The notes under the pieces were generated by a model. That model did not search any database. It was not told the origin of the DNA and saw nothing but the letters and a program-made list of their open reading frames with translations. A stretch of DNA of 64,000 nt from contig NZ_DS483476.1 in assembly GCF_000154285.1 (NCBI RefSeq), positions 62,001 through 126,000 on the forward strand. Reading direction: 5' to 3'. Positions 25,976 to 34,690 of this stretch are shown piece after piece. Made by a program: the position numbers and the translations under genes. Source of the DNA: Amedibacillus dolichus DSM 3991. Lineage in GTDB: Bacteria; Bacillota_I; Bacilli_A; Erysipelotrichales; Erysipelotrichaceae. Each line of letters begins with the position of its first letter. Positions within the stretch are counted from its first letter, which is position 1.

Positions 25976-26107
25976 GTGAAAAAAAGAAAAAAGAAAAAGG
26001 CTTTACTCAAATCTGTCAATTTGAAAAAGCCAAAAATAATCACACGATTAATACTCGATGGTAAAGAAATATCCAGGTCTATTTACCATCAGGGAAATCA
26101 CGATTAA
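25976..26107 (+). CDS. Small basic phage protein, GTG start
   Basis: 43 residues beginning KKRKKKKALLKSVNLKKPK, very basic, possibly nucleic-acid binding. GTG start preceded by AAGGAGAG. Its end overlaps the end of the minus-strand gene at 26079 by 29 bases. Confidence 0.4.
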   Translation: MKKRKKKKALLKSVNLKKPKIITRLILDGKEISRSIYHQGNHD

Positions 26108-26309
26108 AAGCGTTAAGAGCGGTCTTATATATTTCCATATATTCGACATAGGCATCTACTGAAGATTTCGTTTCGATACACCCACTGGCTAACTCTTCTT
26201 CAGTAGCATTTGCTATTGTTTCTTGATTTATCGCTTCTTGCTTTAATTTCATTACATCTTTTAAAAGAAAAAGCGTTAAATCGTGGGCTCTTTTTTCGTT
26301 ATCAGTCAT
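26079..26309 (-). CDS. Small minus-strand phage protein, unknown
   Basis: 76 residues, acidic and helical, no recognised domain. A strong GAAAGGAGGA site on the minus strand precedes the ATG, which supports it despite lying against the direction of the early genes. Confidence 0.6.
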   Translation of the reverse strand: MTDNEKRAHDLTLFLLKDVMKLKQEAINQETIANATEEELASGCIETKSSVDAYVEYMEIYKTALNAFNRDFPDGK

Positions 26310-26448
26310 TTTCTATCCTCCTTTCTTTATTAGATGAATTATAGCACAGGATAGGTAATTGGGGATAATGGAGTAATCAAATTTTATTCATTAACAAAGG
26401 GGTATTTTAAGAAAATTTATTTTATAAAACAAATTGTGGATCGAAGTT

Positions 26449-26465
26449 AATGAATTATTCAAAAC
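26449..26465 (+). repeat. Leader direct repeat, copy 2
   Basis: Second copy of AATGAATTATTCAAAAC, again just before a ribosome site (AGGAGAGG) and a tiny gene. Confidence 0.6.
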
Positions 26466-26484
26466 AGAATAGGAGAGGTGGGAA

Positions 26485-26574
26485 ATGGAAGAACATACAT
26501 ATTTTATTGTATGGGCAATTACAACAGTCATTTGTTGGATAGCTATTTATTTGTACTCTAAAAATAGATGGTAA
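26485..26574 (+). CDS. 29-residue single-span membrane peptide
   Basis: MEEHTYFIVWAITTVICWIA and a short basic tail: one membrane helix. AGGAGAGGTGGG precedes the ATG at a normal distance. Function unknown. Confidence 0.5.
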   Translation: MEEHTYFIVWAITTVICWIAIYLYSKNRW

Positions 26575-26593
26575 AACAAATGTTTTATCAAAT

Positions 26594-26706
26594 AGTTATT
26601 ACCTTGTATGAGTTAGACCACTACATAAATTATGTCATTTATAAATATCTCCTTTTTTGATTCATACATACCGCTTATGTGGTCTAGCTCACACAGGGTA
26701 ATAGCT
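26594..26706. repeat. Long imperfect inverted repeat (28-base arms)
   Basis: Arms at 26594-26621 and 26679-26706 pair over 28 positions: 24 Watson-Crick, 3 G-U wobbles and one mismatch, if transcribed on the plus strand. The 57-base loop contains CTCCTTTTTT, complementary to the AAAGGAG ribosome site of the gene at 26730. Could be an RNA switch or a tiny mobile/binding element. Confidence 0.6.
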
Positions 26707-26729
26707 AAAAAAAGAAAGGAGGGAGCGAA

Positions 26730-27041
26730 ATGTCAAGAATTAACTACGTAGATGGTCTTGCGATTGAACGAGAACAAATATTGTTAAAAATATATCTAAC
26801 AAAAACGGATATAAGAAATTTCTTACGCTGCGGTTGTCCGGAAGCTAGTGCTATCTATGAGCAAGCACGTGAATTATGTGAAAAACAAGGCAAAAAAAAT
26901 CTACCACGGAAAGCATATTACAAAAACTTTCTCGAAATTGTCGGAATCAACGAGAAAGATGTTCATCGCATGGCAAAAATTGAAATTGAAAGAAATGGAT
27001 ATAAAAAAGATGCGCCAAGTTTGACCGACCAACGCATCTAA
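26730..27041 (+). CDS. Phage protein, probably DNA-binding, unknown
   Basis: 103 residues, helical. The pattern TKTDIRNFLRCGCPEASAIYE resembles a winged or simple HTH as in small excisionase/regulator proteins, but no family is certain. GAAAGGAGGG precedes the ATG, and the preceding inverted repeat could mask this site. Confidence 0.5.
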   Translation: MSRINYVDGLAIEREQILLKIYLTKTDIRNFLRCGCPEASAIYEQARELCEKQGKKNLPRKAYYKNFLEIVGINEKDVHRMAKIEIERNGYKKDAPSLTDQRI

Positions 27042-27107
27042 TCCCTTATAAAAAGACCAATCAAATTATAAGGGATTTCCAAACAAAAAACAAGAGGAGG
27101 AAATTTA

Positions 27108-27587
27108 ATGAATAAGTATGCAAAATGTGCTTTAGGTTGCTCGTTAGTATTGAATGTAGCGTTTGCGATTATATGCAATGATATGAGCAATACGGCATCT
27201 AAAGCATTCGATGATCTAGCTATCGCTCAACAAAAAGTAAGTGATATTCAACATGATATTGAAGATTTGAAAGCCAAGCAAGAAGTACAACAATTAGAAG
27301 CTAAATGAACTTCACTAGGTACTTTCAAAATCACACATTACGGAGCAGACTGTGTCGGGTGCAGCGGTATTACAGCAACGGGAACAACGCCGCAAGAGGG
27401 TAGAACCATTGCAACGGATTGGAGCATCATTCCTGCCGGTAGCGAAGTGATGATAAATGGAAATACCTATATCGTAGAAGATCGTGGAGGTGCAATTCAA
27501 GGAAATGTGATTGATATGTTCGCAGGAACAGAGGCAGAGAGTGTTGAGCGTGGAGTGTTCTTTGCAGAAGTATTTGTAAAGGAGTAA
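27108..27587 (+). pseudogene. 3D-domain protein with N-terminal anchor, split by in-frame TGA
   Basis: ATG 27108 with GAGGAGG opens a frame with a signal/anchor segment (about residues 5-24) and a coiled coil. TGA at 27306-27308 stops it after 66 residues. The same frame continues directly into a complete 3D (Asp-Asp-Asp) domain: ITHYGADCVGCSG, TATGTTPQEGRTIATD, YIVEDRGG and VIDMFAG, ending TAA at 27587. 3D domains occur in cell-wall lytic or wall-binding proteins. Either a nonsense mutation separated the parts or TGA is read through. The second part has no own ribosome site. Confidence 0.7.
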
Positions 27588-27593
27588 TAAAAA

Positions 27594-27812
27594 ATGGAGC
27601 AAAACGATGTTATGGAAAACTTGGATTTCCAACTTGAAAAGAAATACGAAATGGAACAGGAAACAAGATCCTATTTAGTTTGTGATTTATGTGGTGAGCA
27701 TATTTCACTTAATCAGAAAATTATTCAGCAGCACGATGGTACATTGGTTCATTTAGATTGTATTGTGCAAAGAGTAAAAGAAGAAGCGTTTGATGCCGAG
27801 GACTTTATGTAG
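27594..27812 (+). CDS. Small protein with zinc-binding-like motif
   Basis: 72 residues; CDLCGEHISLNQK and HLDC could bind one zinc ion. Seven bases after the 3D-domain frame, with a GGAG site. Function unknown. Confidence 0.55.
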   Translation: MEQNDVMENLDFQLEKKYEMEQETRSYLVCDLCGEHISLNQKIIQQHDGTLVHLDCIVQRVKEEAFDAEDFM

Positions 27813-27819
27813 GTGTTGT

Positions 27820-28506
27820 ATGGAAACTTTATATCAAGATACGGAACAGTATATATGTCATAAATATAAAAATCGTGATGAATGGAAAGAAAAACGCATT
27901 CAAGGGATAGGTGGAAGCGATGCTAGCACTTTAGTTGGTCTTAATCCTTGGAAAGATAACAATACTCTTTGGAAAGAAAAGAAAGGTGTTATTGAAGCTG
28001 TGGATATATCTGATCGTCCATATATTCAATATGGAATTGAAGCAGAGGACTTATTAAGAAAATTGTTTGCTTTGGATTTTCCATATTACGATGTGCAATA
28101 CATTGATAATGTAACGCTTCAATCGAAAGAGATACCTTGGTTGTTGTATTCGCCCGATGGCTTGTTAATTGATAAACGTACTAGTATGAAAGGCATCTTT
28201 GAATGTAAAACAACAAACATTCTTCAATCAATGCAAAAAGAGAAGTGGAACAATCGAATACCGGATAACTATTATGTGCAGGTCTTACATGGATTGCTAG
28301 TTACCGGGTTTGATTTTGTTATTTTAAAGGCTCAACTTAAAACGGAATATAAAGATGGAAATATTACATTGGTTACAAAGCATTACATTATTTATCGTGA
28401 TGGAGTTTTAGAAGATTTGGAGTGGTTGAAACAAAAAGAAATTGAGCAGTACGAAACATACTATATCAAAAACATAGAGCCGCCTACAATCTTACCGATG
28501 TTATAA
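27820..28506 (+). CDS. YqaJ-type (lambda exonuclease family) recombinase nuclease
   Basis: About 228 residues. Family motifs are RIQGIGGSDASTLVGLNPWK (start of the nuclease fold), then YSPDGLLI (catalytic Asp) and GIFECKTTN (E-x-K). It is a 5'-3' double-strand exonuclease giving single strands for annealing. ATG at 27820 behind AGGTG; the reading from 27790 overlaps the gene before. It forms a Red-like module with DUF1351 and RecT. Confidence 0.88.
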   Translation: METLYQDTEQYICHKYKNRDEWKEKRIQGIGGSDASTLVGLNPWKDNNTLWKEKKGVIEAVDISDRPYIQYGIEAEDLLRKLFALDFPYYDVQYIDNVTLQSKEIPWLLYSPDGLLIDKRTSMKGIFECKTTNILQSMQKEKWNNRIPDNYYVQVLHGLLVTGFDFVILKAQLKTEYKDGNITLVTKHYIIYRDGVLEDLEWLKQKEIEQYETYYIKNIEPPTILPML

Positions 28507-28522
28507 AAATGAGGAGGACAAC

Positions 28523-29395
28523 ATGGAACAAACAGAAGCAAGGAAGCAAAGTTTTGAATTAGATTTACGTATGACGGAAACAGGAATTTTAAGCAATGTA
28601 GAAGCTTTAAAAACAATGCTTCCCAATTTACTTAAACCGTACGATTACGTTGTATCAGTAAACAATATCAAAGATGCTAAAGCTGATAGAACGAAGCTTA
28701 ATACCACGCGAGATATTATTAAAAACAAACGAATGCAGTTTGAAAAAAATGAGATGGAAAGTTGGTTAAATGCTAAAAAATCAATTATGGAGCTAGAAAA
28801 AATGATTGATGAAGCTTCCAATAAACTAGGTGATGGTATTAAGAAAATTGAAGAAGAAGAAAAAATAAGCAAAATGGAAGAAGTAAGGCAATTATTTGAA
28901 ACAATCTTAGATGCTTTACCGGTAAAGGTAGCTTTTGAAGCTTTGTATATCAGAAAAGAATATGACAAGAATTCTATGACTGTTAAAAAGATTTTGGAAG
29001 ATATGCAAGTAAAGGTAAACAAGCTTATTACCGATTGGAAAATGCTTGAAGCTTATCTTCCTACGGATCCTGCAGATATAGAACAAGTGAAAGTAGTTTT
29101 TGCAAATACACTTGATATTGGTTTAGCGAAAGCAAAAGCTGATGAATTGAATAAAATTAGGCAATCCGTTAGCGAACAACGTGTTATTGCAGAACCTAAA
29201 AAAGCTATGCCGCAGCCACAGATTGTTGAACAAACAATAATGGGAAAACCAACAATTCAAAAAATCAATTTTGCTATTACTGCAGAAAGAGAATTCTTCG
29301 ATTTGTTAAATAGAATAGTCGCAGAAAATAAGCATCTTATCAAAAATTTAGTAGTCATTTCAAAGGAGGAAATAGAAGATGGCGTTACAAAATAA
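28523..29395 (+). CDS. DUF1351 phage protein
   Basis: 290 residues, with a long charged helical centre (KKSIMELEKMIDEASNKLGD) and pattern of the DUF1351 family, which is usually found between YqaJ nuclease and RecT genes, as here. Biochemical role unknown. Its end overlaps the recT start by 17 bases. Confidence 0.8.
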   Translation: MEQTEARKQSFELDLRMTETGILSNVEALKTMLPNLLKPYDYVVSVNNIKDAKADRTKLNTTRDIIKNKRMQFEKNEMESWLNAKKSIMELEKMIDEASNKLGDGIKKIEEEEKISKMEEVRQLFETILDALPVKVAFEALYIRKEYDKNSMTVKKILEDMQVKVNKLITDWKMLEAYLPTDPADIEQVKVVFANTLDIGLAKAKADELNKIRQSVSEQRVIAEPKKAMPQPQIVEQTIMGKPTIQKINFAITAEREFFDLLNRIVAENKHLIKNLVVISKEEIEDGVTK

Positions 29396-30293
29396 TTTAT
29401 CAGCACAAGGAACAGGGAAAAGAAAATTTAGTGTTGTTATTCAAAGTGAGAGTATTCAAAAGTTAATCAATAATACACTAGGAGATACTAAGAAATCACA
29501 GAAATTCGTTACAGCGATTTCAAGCGCAGTTGCAGTTAATCCACAGTTACAAGAATGTGATGGATTCTCAATTGTTAATGCAGCGTTGCTAGGCGAAACA
29601 TTACAGTTATCTCCAAGTCCGCAGTTAGGACATTACTACATGGTGCCGTTCAATGATAAGAACAAAGGTAAAGTGGCAACGTTCGAGCTCGGCTACAAAG
29701 GATATCTCCAATTGGCTATTCGTTCCGGACAGTATAAAAAGATTAACGTGCTGGAAATCAAAAAAGGCGAATTGATTAACTTCGATCCATTAAATGAAGA
29801 ACTTGAAATCAATCTAATTCAAGACGAATTGGAACGTGAGAAAGCTGAAACCATCGGTTATTACGCAATGTTTGAATTAGTGAATGGATTTAAAAAAGCG
29901 CTTTATTGGAGCAAAGAAAAAATGTTATCTCATGCAGATAAATATAGTGCTGCATTCAATGCAAAAAGCTATAACGATCTAATGACAGGAAAAATACTGG
30001 ATAAAGATAAGTGGAAGTACAGTAGCTTTTGGTATAAAGATTTTGATGGCATGGCATTTAAGACAATGCTACGTCAATTGATTTCTAAATGGGGCATTAT
30101 GTCCATCGAATTGCAGGCAGCGTTTGAGGGTGATTATACGTTTAAAGACGCAAGTGGTAATAGTACATACGTGGAGGAAACTAATGAACCACTCATTAAT
30201 CCGGATATTGAAGTAACACAGGTTCACGAAGAAGTAACGCCACAAGCTGCATTCGATACGAAAGAATCAGCACAAAACATTCAACTATTATAA
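29379..30293 (+). CDS. recT: RecT-family single-strand annealing protein
   Basis: 304 residues. Family hallmarks are VTAISSAVAVNPQLQECDG, LGETLQLSPSPQLGHYYMVPF and ELGYKGYLQLAIRSGQYK. It anneals single strands and promotes recombination of phage ends with the upstream nuclease. The ribosome site AAGGAGG lies inside the preceding gene. Confidence 0.93.
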   Translation: MALQNNLSAQGTGKRKFSVVIQSESIQKLINNTLGDTKKSQKFVTAISSAVAVNPQLQECDGFSIVNAALLGETLQLSPSPQLGHYYMVPFNDKNKGKVATFELGYKGYLQLAIRSGQYKKINVLEIKKGELINFDPLNEELEINLIQDELEREKAETIGYYAMFELVNGFKKALYWSKEKMLSHADKYSAAFNAKSYNDLMTGKILDKDKWKYSSFWYKDFDGMAFKTMLRQLISKWGIMSIELQAAFEGDYTFKDASGNSTYVEETNEPLINPDIEVTQVHEEVTPQAAFDTKESAQNIQLL

Positions 30294-30317
30294 ACATAAT
30301 TGAGGAGGACAAATAAA

Positions 30318-30935
30318 ATGTTGTTTATTGATACAAAGGAATTAAGAGAAAAAGGATCTATTGCATTATTGCAAAATGGCGCATTGATTGAAGCGATTGA
30401 TAAAGAGATGCTGAAAGTATTAGATGATATTGAAGATATCTCCACTAACCCAAAGGAAAAAAGAAAAATTAAACCGGAGCTGATTATTTCGGCTAATGCA
30501 AGTAGAACTGCCATTAATATGGAAGTCGTTATTGCTGTTCAACTTGCGAAACGTGGTGTTATGCAAATGAACATGAACTTAGAGAAAGCTGTTGATGATG
30601 ATGGACATTTATTATCTTATACACTCCAACAGGAAGCAGAAGAAGCGGAAGGACAACAGGATATTGACGGCAATGAAACACAAAGAGAAACAGTTAAAAT
30701 CCCTTACCACGCAAATGCAGTTGAAGCTGAATTCACAGAGAAAGAAACGGACGAATTACAGGGCGATACAGATAAGAAAAATGTAGGAGATACAGAAACA
30801 TTGGAAAATGAAGAAAACCTCTACAATGAAGCAGAACGAAGCGATAAAGCAGAAAATGAAGCGATTGACAGTTATGTTGACGCAGAGATAGAAGATTTCC
30901 CAAATATCAACGATGATACCCATGACTACTTTTAG
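30318..30935 (+). CDS. Phage early protein, acidic C-terminus, unknown
   Basis: About 205 residues. The N-terminal half is an ordered helical region (IDKEMLKVLDDIEDIS); the last 100 residues are very acidic and likely disordered. GAGGAGGAC precedes the ATG. Placed between RecT and RusA, so probably in recombination or replication. Not recognised. Confidence 0.55.
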   Translation: MLFIDTKELREKGSIALLQNGALIEAIDKEMLKVLDDIEDISTNPKEKRKIKPELIISANASRTAINMEVVIAVQLAKRGVMQMNMNLEKAVDDDGHLLSYTLQQEAEEAEGQQDIDGNETQRETVKIPYHANAVEAEFTEKETDELQGDTDKKNVGDTETLENEENLYNEAERSDKAENEAIDSYVDAEIEDFPNINDDTHDYF

Positions 30936-31353
30936 TTTCACAGTACCGGGAAAACCATTTGGAAAACAGAGACCTAAAGCAACGCGTAGAGGAGTGCATG
31001 CATCAGTATATACACCTAAAGAAACAGTTAATTATGAAAATCTTGTAGTGGCGATGTTCAAACAAAAATATCCATTAGATAAACCGATTGATGGAGAGGT
31101 AAGAGGTACGATTCGTGCCTTTTACCAAATCCCACAATCAAAATCAAAAAAAGTAAAGGAACGCATGCTAAACGGAGAAATAAAACCAATGGTTAAGCCT
31201 GATTTAGATAATATACAAAAGGTAATTTATGATGCTTTAAACGGTATTGCATATACAGATGATTCGCACATTATTGCAATGCGGTGTGCTAAGTTTTATT
31301 CAGATGTTCCGAGGGTCGAGGTACTGATTGAAGGAGCGGTGAATGATGAATGA
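30922..31353 (+). CDS. rusA: RusA-family Holliday junction resolvase
   Basis: About 143 residues. TVPGKPFGKQRPKATRRG and the catalytic PMVKPDLDNIQKVIYDALNG with TDDSHI match RusA (conserved aspartates). It cleaves four-way junctions left by recombination. Two ATGs (30913, 30922) lie inside the previous gene without a good ribosome site, suggesting coupling; 30922 gives the usual MTTF start. Confidence 0.9.
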   Translation: MTTFSFTVPGKPFGKQRPKATRRGVHASVYTPKETVNYENLVVAMFKQKYPLDKPIDGEVRGTIRAFYQIPQSKSKKVKERMLNGEIKPMVKPDLDNIQKVIYDALNGIAYTDDSHIIAMRCAKFYSDVPRVEVLIEGAVNDE

Positions 31354-32173
31354 TGGATTTATTAAGTTGCACAGAAAGATCATAGATTGGGAATGGTACG
31401 ATGATATTAACACAAAAACTTTGTTCATTCACATTTTACTGATGGCTAATTTTGAAGATAGAAAGTGGCACGGCGAGACTGTAAAAAGAGGTAGTTTTCT
31501 TACTTCTTATCAAACTTTAGCAACACAAACAGGTCTTACAATGCAACAAGTAAGAACATCAATAAAAAAGTTATTATCAACAAACGATATAACAAAGGTA
31601 ACAAGTAATAAAAACACTGTAATTATCGTACCAAATTACGATTTGTATCAATCGGTGCAACAAACAGAAGAACAAACAAATAACATTGAAGAAACAAACG
31701 AGCAACATTCAAATAACATTCAAGTAACAACAACTAAGAAAGAAAAGAATGTAAAGAATGATAAGAATATTAGAAAAAAAGAAAATACCAAAGAAAAAAA
31801 GACCGTGAGTTTTTCTTCGATTCTTGATGGCTACACCCAAAACGATGAACTTAAAAAAGTTTTGCTATCGTATGTCGATATGCGGAACAAAATGAAAGGT
31901 TTTACCACACACGCTTTAGAGTTAAACCTCAAAACGTTAGATTCACTTGCAGGAGATGATAAAACGAAAATTGAAATCGTGAACCAAACAATCGAACATT
32001 CTTGGAAATCGTTCTACAAAATCAAGAATGACGGATACAGCAAACAACAAATATCAAAATCGAAAGAATTGCCATCTTGGTATCACGATCAATCGAACAT
32101 AAAAATTGATACCGAAGATTTTAACGAAGCAGAAATGATTGAATTGCAAAATCAGTTGAGAGGTGGAAGATGA
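31343..32173 (+). CDS. Replisome-organizer-like phage replication protein
   Basis: 276 residues. The N-terminal winged-helix-like domain (DGFIKLHRKIIDWEWYDD, then GSFLTSYQTLATQTGL) is that of phage replication initiators. A low-complexity Asn/Lys/Glu linker and a C-terminal helical domain follow. Likely recruits host DnaC/DnaB-type factors to the phage origin, by family. AAGGAG precedes the ATG; start could also be 31346. Confidence 0.75.
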   Translation: MMNDGFIKLHRKIIDWEWYDDINTKTLFIHILLMANFEDRKWHGETVKRGSFLTSYQTLATQTGLTMQQVRTSIKKLLSTNDITKVTSNKNTVIIVPNYDLYQSVQQTEEQTNNIEETNEQHSNNIQVTTTKKEKNVKNDKNIRKKENTKEKKTVSFSSILDGYTQNDELKKVLLSYVDMRNKMKGFTTHALELNLKTLDSLAGDDKTKIEIVNQTIEHSWKSFYKIKNDGYSKQQISKSKELPSWYHDQSNIKIDTEDFNEAEMIELQNQLRGGR

Positions 32174-32868
32174 AAGTACATTGCTTATTTGAACAATCAG
32201 GAACATTCAAGAATGAATTTAAAAAGCTAGGGTATGAAGCTTTTGACTATGATGTTTTGAATGATTTTGGACAAACAGATTTCAAAGTTGATTTATTCGA
32301 TGAGATACGTAAAGCATACCAAGAGGAAGAATCAATATTTGATAATTTCAAAAATGATGATTTAATTCTTGCTTTCTTTCCTTGCACAAAGTTTGAAACA
32401 CAAATACCATTACATTTTAAAGGAGAAGCAAGGCAGCAAAGGAATTGGACGGATATTCAAAAACTAGAATATGATATGAAACTTCACAATGAATTACATG
32501 AGTTGTATGAATTGCTTTGTATGATATGTGTAGTTGTTATCCGCAAAGACTTAAAAATGATAATTGAAAATCCAAGTATGCCACCGCATTACTTAACAAC
32601 TTATTGGTGCATGAAACCAAGTTTGGTTGATAAAAACAGACAAGATGATGGAGATTACTATAAAAAACCTACTCAATATTGGTTTATCAACTGTGAAGTA
32701 CAAAACAATTTATGTTTTGAACCACTTGAAATTATTGAGAAGAAAAAGGTAAAAAAATGTAAAAAAAATGATGGGTGTAGTAGAAAAGTCGAAAGGTCAT
32801 TGATACACCCACAATACGCAAGAAGATTTATTAAACAATACATTTTGGAGGATAAAAAGAATGATTGA
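32170..32868 (+). CDS. C5-cytosine-methylase-like phage protein
   Basis: 232 residues. The opening LFEQSGTFKNEFKKLGYEAF resembles motif I of C5 methylases, LAFFPCTKFE the motif IV Pro-Cys, and IIENPS a motif VI-like ENP. Target-recognition and other motifs are reduced, so activity is open. Start overlaps the preceding stop; ends inside the MazG-like gene start. Confidence 0.6.
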   Translation: MKVHCLFEQSGTFKNEFKKLGYEAFDYDVLNDFGQTDFKVDLFDEIRKAYQEEESIFDNFKNDDLILAFFPCTKFETQIPLHFKGEARQQRNWTDIQKLEYDMKLHNELHELYELLCMICVVVIRKDLKMIIENPSMPPHYLTTYWCMKPSLVDKNRQDDGDYYKKPTQYWFINCEVQNNLCFEPLEIIEKKKVKKCKKNDGCSRKVERSLIHPQYARRFIKQYILEDKKND

Positions 32869-33148
32869 AACTGTAAATATGACAAAAGTTTTAAAACAAG
32901 CCATTGAAACGTATGGCAAAGAAAATCAAAGCATGATGGTGCTTGAAGAAATGGCAGAACTTCAAAAAGAAGTATGTAAGAGCTTGAGAGGTAATAATAA
33001 CCACGATGAAATTGTTGAAGAAATTGCCGATGTACTGATTATGATTGAACAACTAAAAATTATGCACGATGTGAAATACAGAGAATTAAACGAAATGTTT
33101 AACTTCAAAATTAACAGATTGAAAGAGAGGTTGGATTCAAGTGATTAA
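32861..33148 (+). CDS. MazG-like NTP pyrophosphohydrolase
   Basis: 95 residues with the metal-binding helices of the family: MMVLEEMAELQKEV and EIVEEIADVLIMIEQL. These are all-alpha NTP pyrophosphatases that clean nucleotide pools or lower alarmone levels; the role in phage is inferred. GGAGG lies in the previous gene. Confidence 0.8.
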   Translation: MIETVNMTKVLKQAIETYGKENQSMMVLEEMAELQKEVCKSLRGNNNHDEIVEEIADVLIMIEQLKIMHDVKYRELNEMFNFKINRLKERLDSSD

Positions 33149-33620
33149 CAGAGCAGTAATTGTTGGACGATTGGTAAGAGATCCGGTTTTACGCAAAACA
33201 ACAAGTGGAGCAAGTGTTACTTCCTTTACGGTTGCGGTGGATAGAAAGTTTAAAGCGGAAGGACAGCCAACTGCGGATTTTATTCAGTGTACTTCGTGGA
33301 ACAAGGTCGCTGATAATGTTGCTAAGTACATGAAGAAAGGATTTCTTATCGGCGTTGAAGGAAGATTGCAGACAAGGAGTTATGAGAATAAGGACGGAAA
33401 GAAACAGATTATTTGTGAGTTAGTGGCAGAGTCCACTGCATTCTTGGAACAAAAAGATAATCGCAATACAGCGTTGCAGAGCGATGAAAGTGTTGGAGGG
33501 TATAAATATACGACTGACACTACAAATTCATTACCACAGGAACAACAGAGTGGTTATAGCGAGAATTATGGTTATGGTAACGATGGTTTAGATATCGCCA
33601 GTGATGATTTGCCATTCTAA
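33141..33620 (+). CDS. ssb: Single-stranded DNA-binding protein
   Basis: 159 residues: OB fold (MINRAVIVGRLVRDPVLRKT, then GVEGRLQTRSYENKDGKK) and the acidic tail DDLPF that contacts partners. GTG start at 33141, overlapping the previous stop. Confidence 0.95.
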   Translation: MINRAVIVGRLVRDPVLRKTTSGASVTSFTVAVDRKFKAEGQPTADFIQCTSWNKVADNVAKYMKKGFLIGVEGRLQTRSYENKDGKKQIICELVAESTAFLEQKDNRNTALQSDESVGGYKYTTDTTNSLPQEQQSGYSENYGYGNDGLDIASDDLPF

Positions 33621-33654
33621 TGAAATTTAATTATTGCAACAAAGGAAGAAAGAA

Positions 33655-33957
33655 ATGGACAAATACAGAGAAGAAATTGAAAGTAACATAAATGGAGTGA
33701 ATGAGTATATCAATAGGCAATTGAAAATGCATCATTCTCAAGATTTTATCAATCGAATTATGAAAAAGATTGAAGTGATACGCAATTTATCAGTTGAGTA
33801 TGGAGTGATTGTTGGAACAGAAAAATTATATGAGAAATTAGCATTACAGGAAAATGAAATCTATACGCAAAAAAAGAAGATAAAGGAACTTGAAAAAGAC
33901 TTGGAGGTTTATAAGAAAAGATGGTCAAGGTTACAGAAAAATACTACATCGAAGTAG
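33655..33957 (+). CDS. Coiled-coil phage protein, unknown
   Basis: About 100 residues, with a predicted coiled coil at the C-terminus (KKKIKELEKDLEVYKKRW). ATG at 33655 after AAGGAAG. Overlaps the next gene by 37 bases. Confidence 0.5.
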   Translation: MDKYREEIESNINGVNEYINRQLKMHHSQDFINRIMKKIEVIRNLSVEYGVIVGTEKLYEKLALQENEIYTQKKKIKELEKDLEVYKKRWSRLQKNTTSK

Positions 33958-34202
33958 AAGCGGATTGTTGCACTGTTTATGAGCGGTTATGGAGCGAAAA
34001 GAGACAGGAACATTATTATAATTCAGTATGTTTCCCACGTGATTTATGGGGCGCATTGAACGCTATAAAAAGGCATATATACGCAGATAAATTGAGTGGC
34101 TGTGATATGTCTATCGGCGAAGCATTAGCTTTGTTGAAGCAACTAAATGATGAATTTACATCAAAACTTGATGAGATTAAAAGGTTGGTGGAATTGAAAT
34201 GA
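33921..34202 (+). CDS. Small phage protein, unknown
   Basis: 93 residues, no recognised motif; begins with beta-like KYYIEVEADCCTVYE and ends in a helix. Stop overlaps the next ATG (ATGA). Confidence 0.5.
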   Translation: MVKVTEKYYIEVEADCCTVYERLWSEKRQEHYYNSVCFPRDLWGALNAIKRHIYADKLSGCDMSIGEALALLKQLNDEFTSKLDEIKRLVELK

Positions 34203-34471
34203 ATAAGTATCAGAATGCGTTAGAAAAAGCAAGTTTATGTTGTTTATGTACAGATACGGCAGAAGAAGCACATGAATATTTAGATGTATTAAAGGAACTA
34301 GTCGATAAGGCTACACCGAAGAAAGTAGAAAAAAATATTGAAGGTGCAAGTTATTGCCCTAACTGCAAAGTGGTTGTTGCAAACAAGAATATAATAAATG
34401 ACTTGAACTACTGTCATTATTGCGGAAAAGCGTTAGATTGGAGTGATGAAAAAAATGAATATAACAAATAG
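34199..34471 (+). CDS. Small zinc-ribbon phage protein
   Basis: 90 residues; CPNCK and CHYCG, 27 residues apart, form a zinc ribbon at the C-terminus. Coupled to the gene before. Function unknown. Confidence 0.6.
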   Translation: MNKYQNALEKASLCCLCTDTAEEAHEYLDVLKELVDKATPKKVEKNIEGASYCPNCKVVVANKNIINDLNYCHYCGKALDWSDEKNEYNK

Positions 34472-34676
34472 ACAATATCTAATAGAACAATTAGAAGATC
34501 CTAACTTCATTGATGATAGTGGTGCAAGCTATGAAGCAACAATTTATTACAATATCGCTTGTCCATATTTTTGTGTCGATGAAAGAGCGTTGTGTCATAA
34601 AAAAATGGATAAGGTAAATAGAGAAATGTGTTTTAAATGCAAAGAAAAATGGCTTGATAGTGAAATTGATACGTAA
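34455..34676 (+). CDS. Small cysteine-containing phage protein
   Basis: About 73 residues with four scattered cysteines plus CFKC near the end, perhaps metal binding. ATGs at 34446 and 34455; the second is better spaced from GGAG. Overlaps its neighbour. Confidence 0.5.
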   Translation: MNITNRQYLIEQLEDPNFIDDSGASYEATIYYNIACPYFCVDERALCHKKMDKVNREMCFKCKEKWLDSEIDT

Positions 34677-34690
34677 AGGAGTGAGTGAAG

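Noticed and set aside
22980-26706. CRISPR array or transposon ends
   Set aside because: Repeats here are too few and irregular for CRISPR, and no transposase or target duplication was seen.
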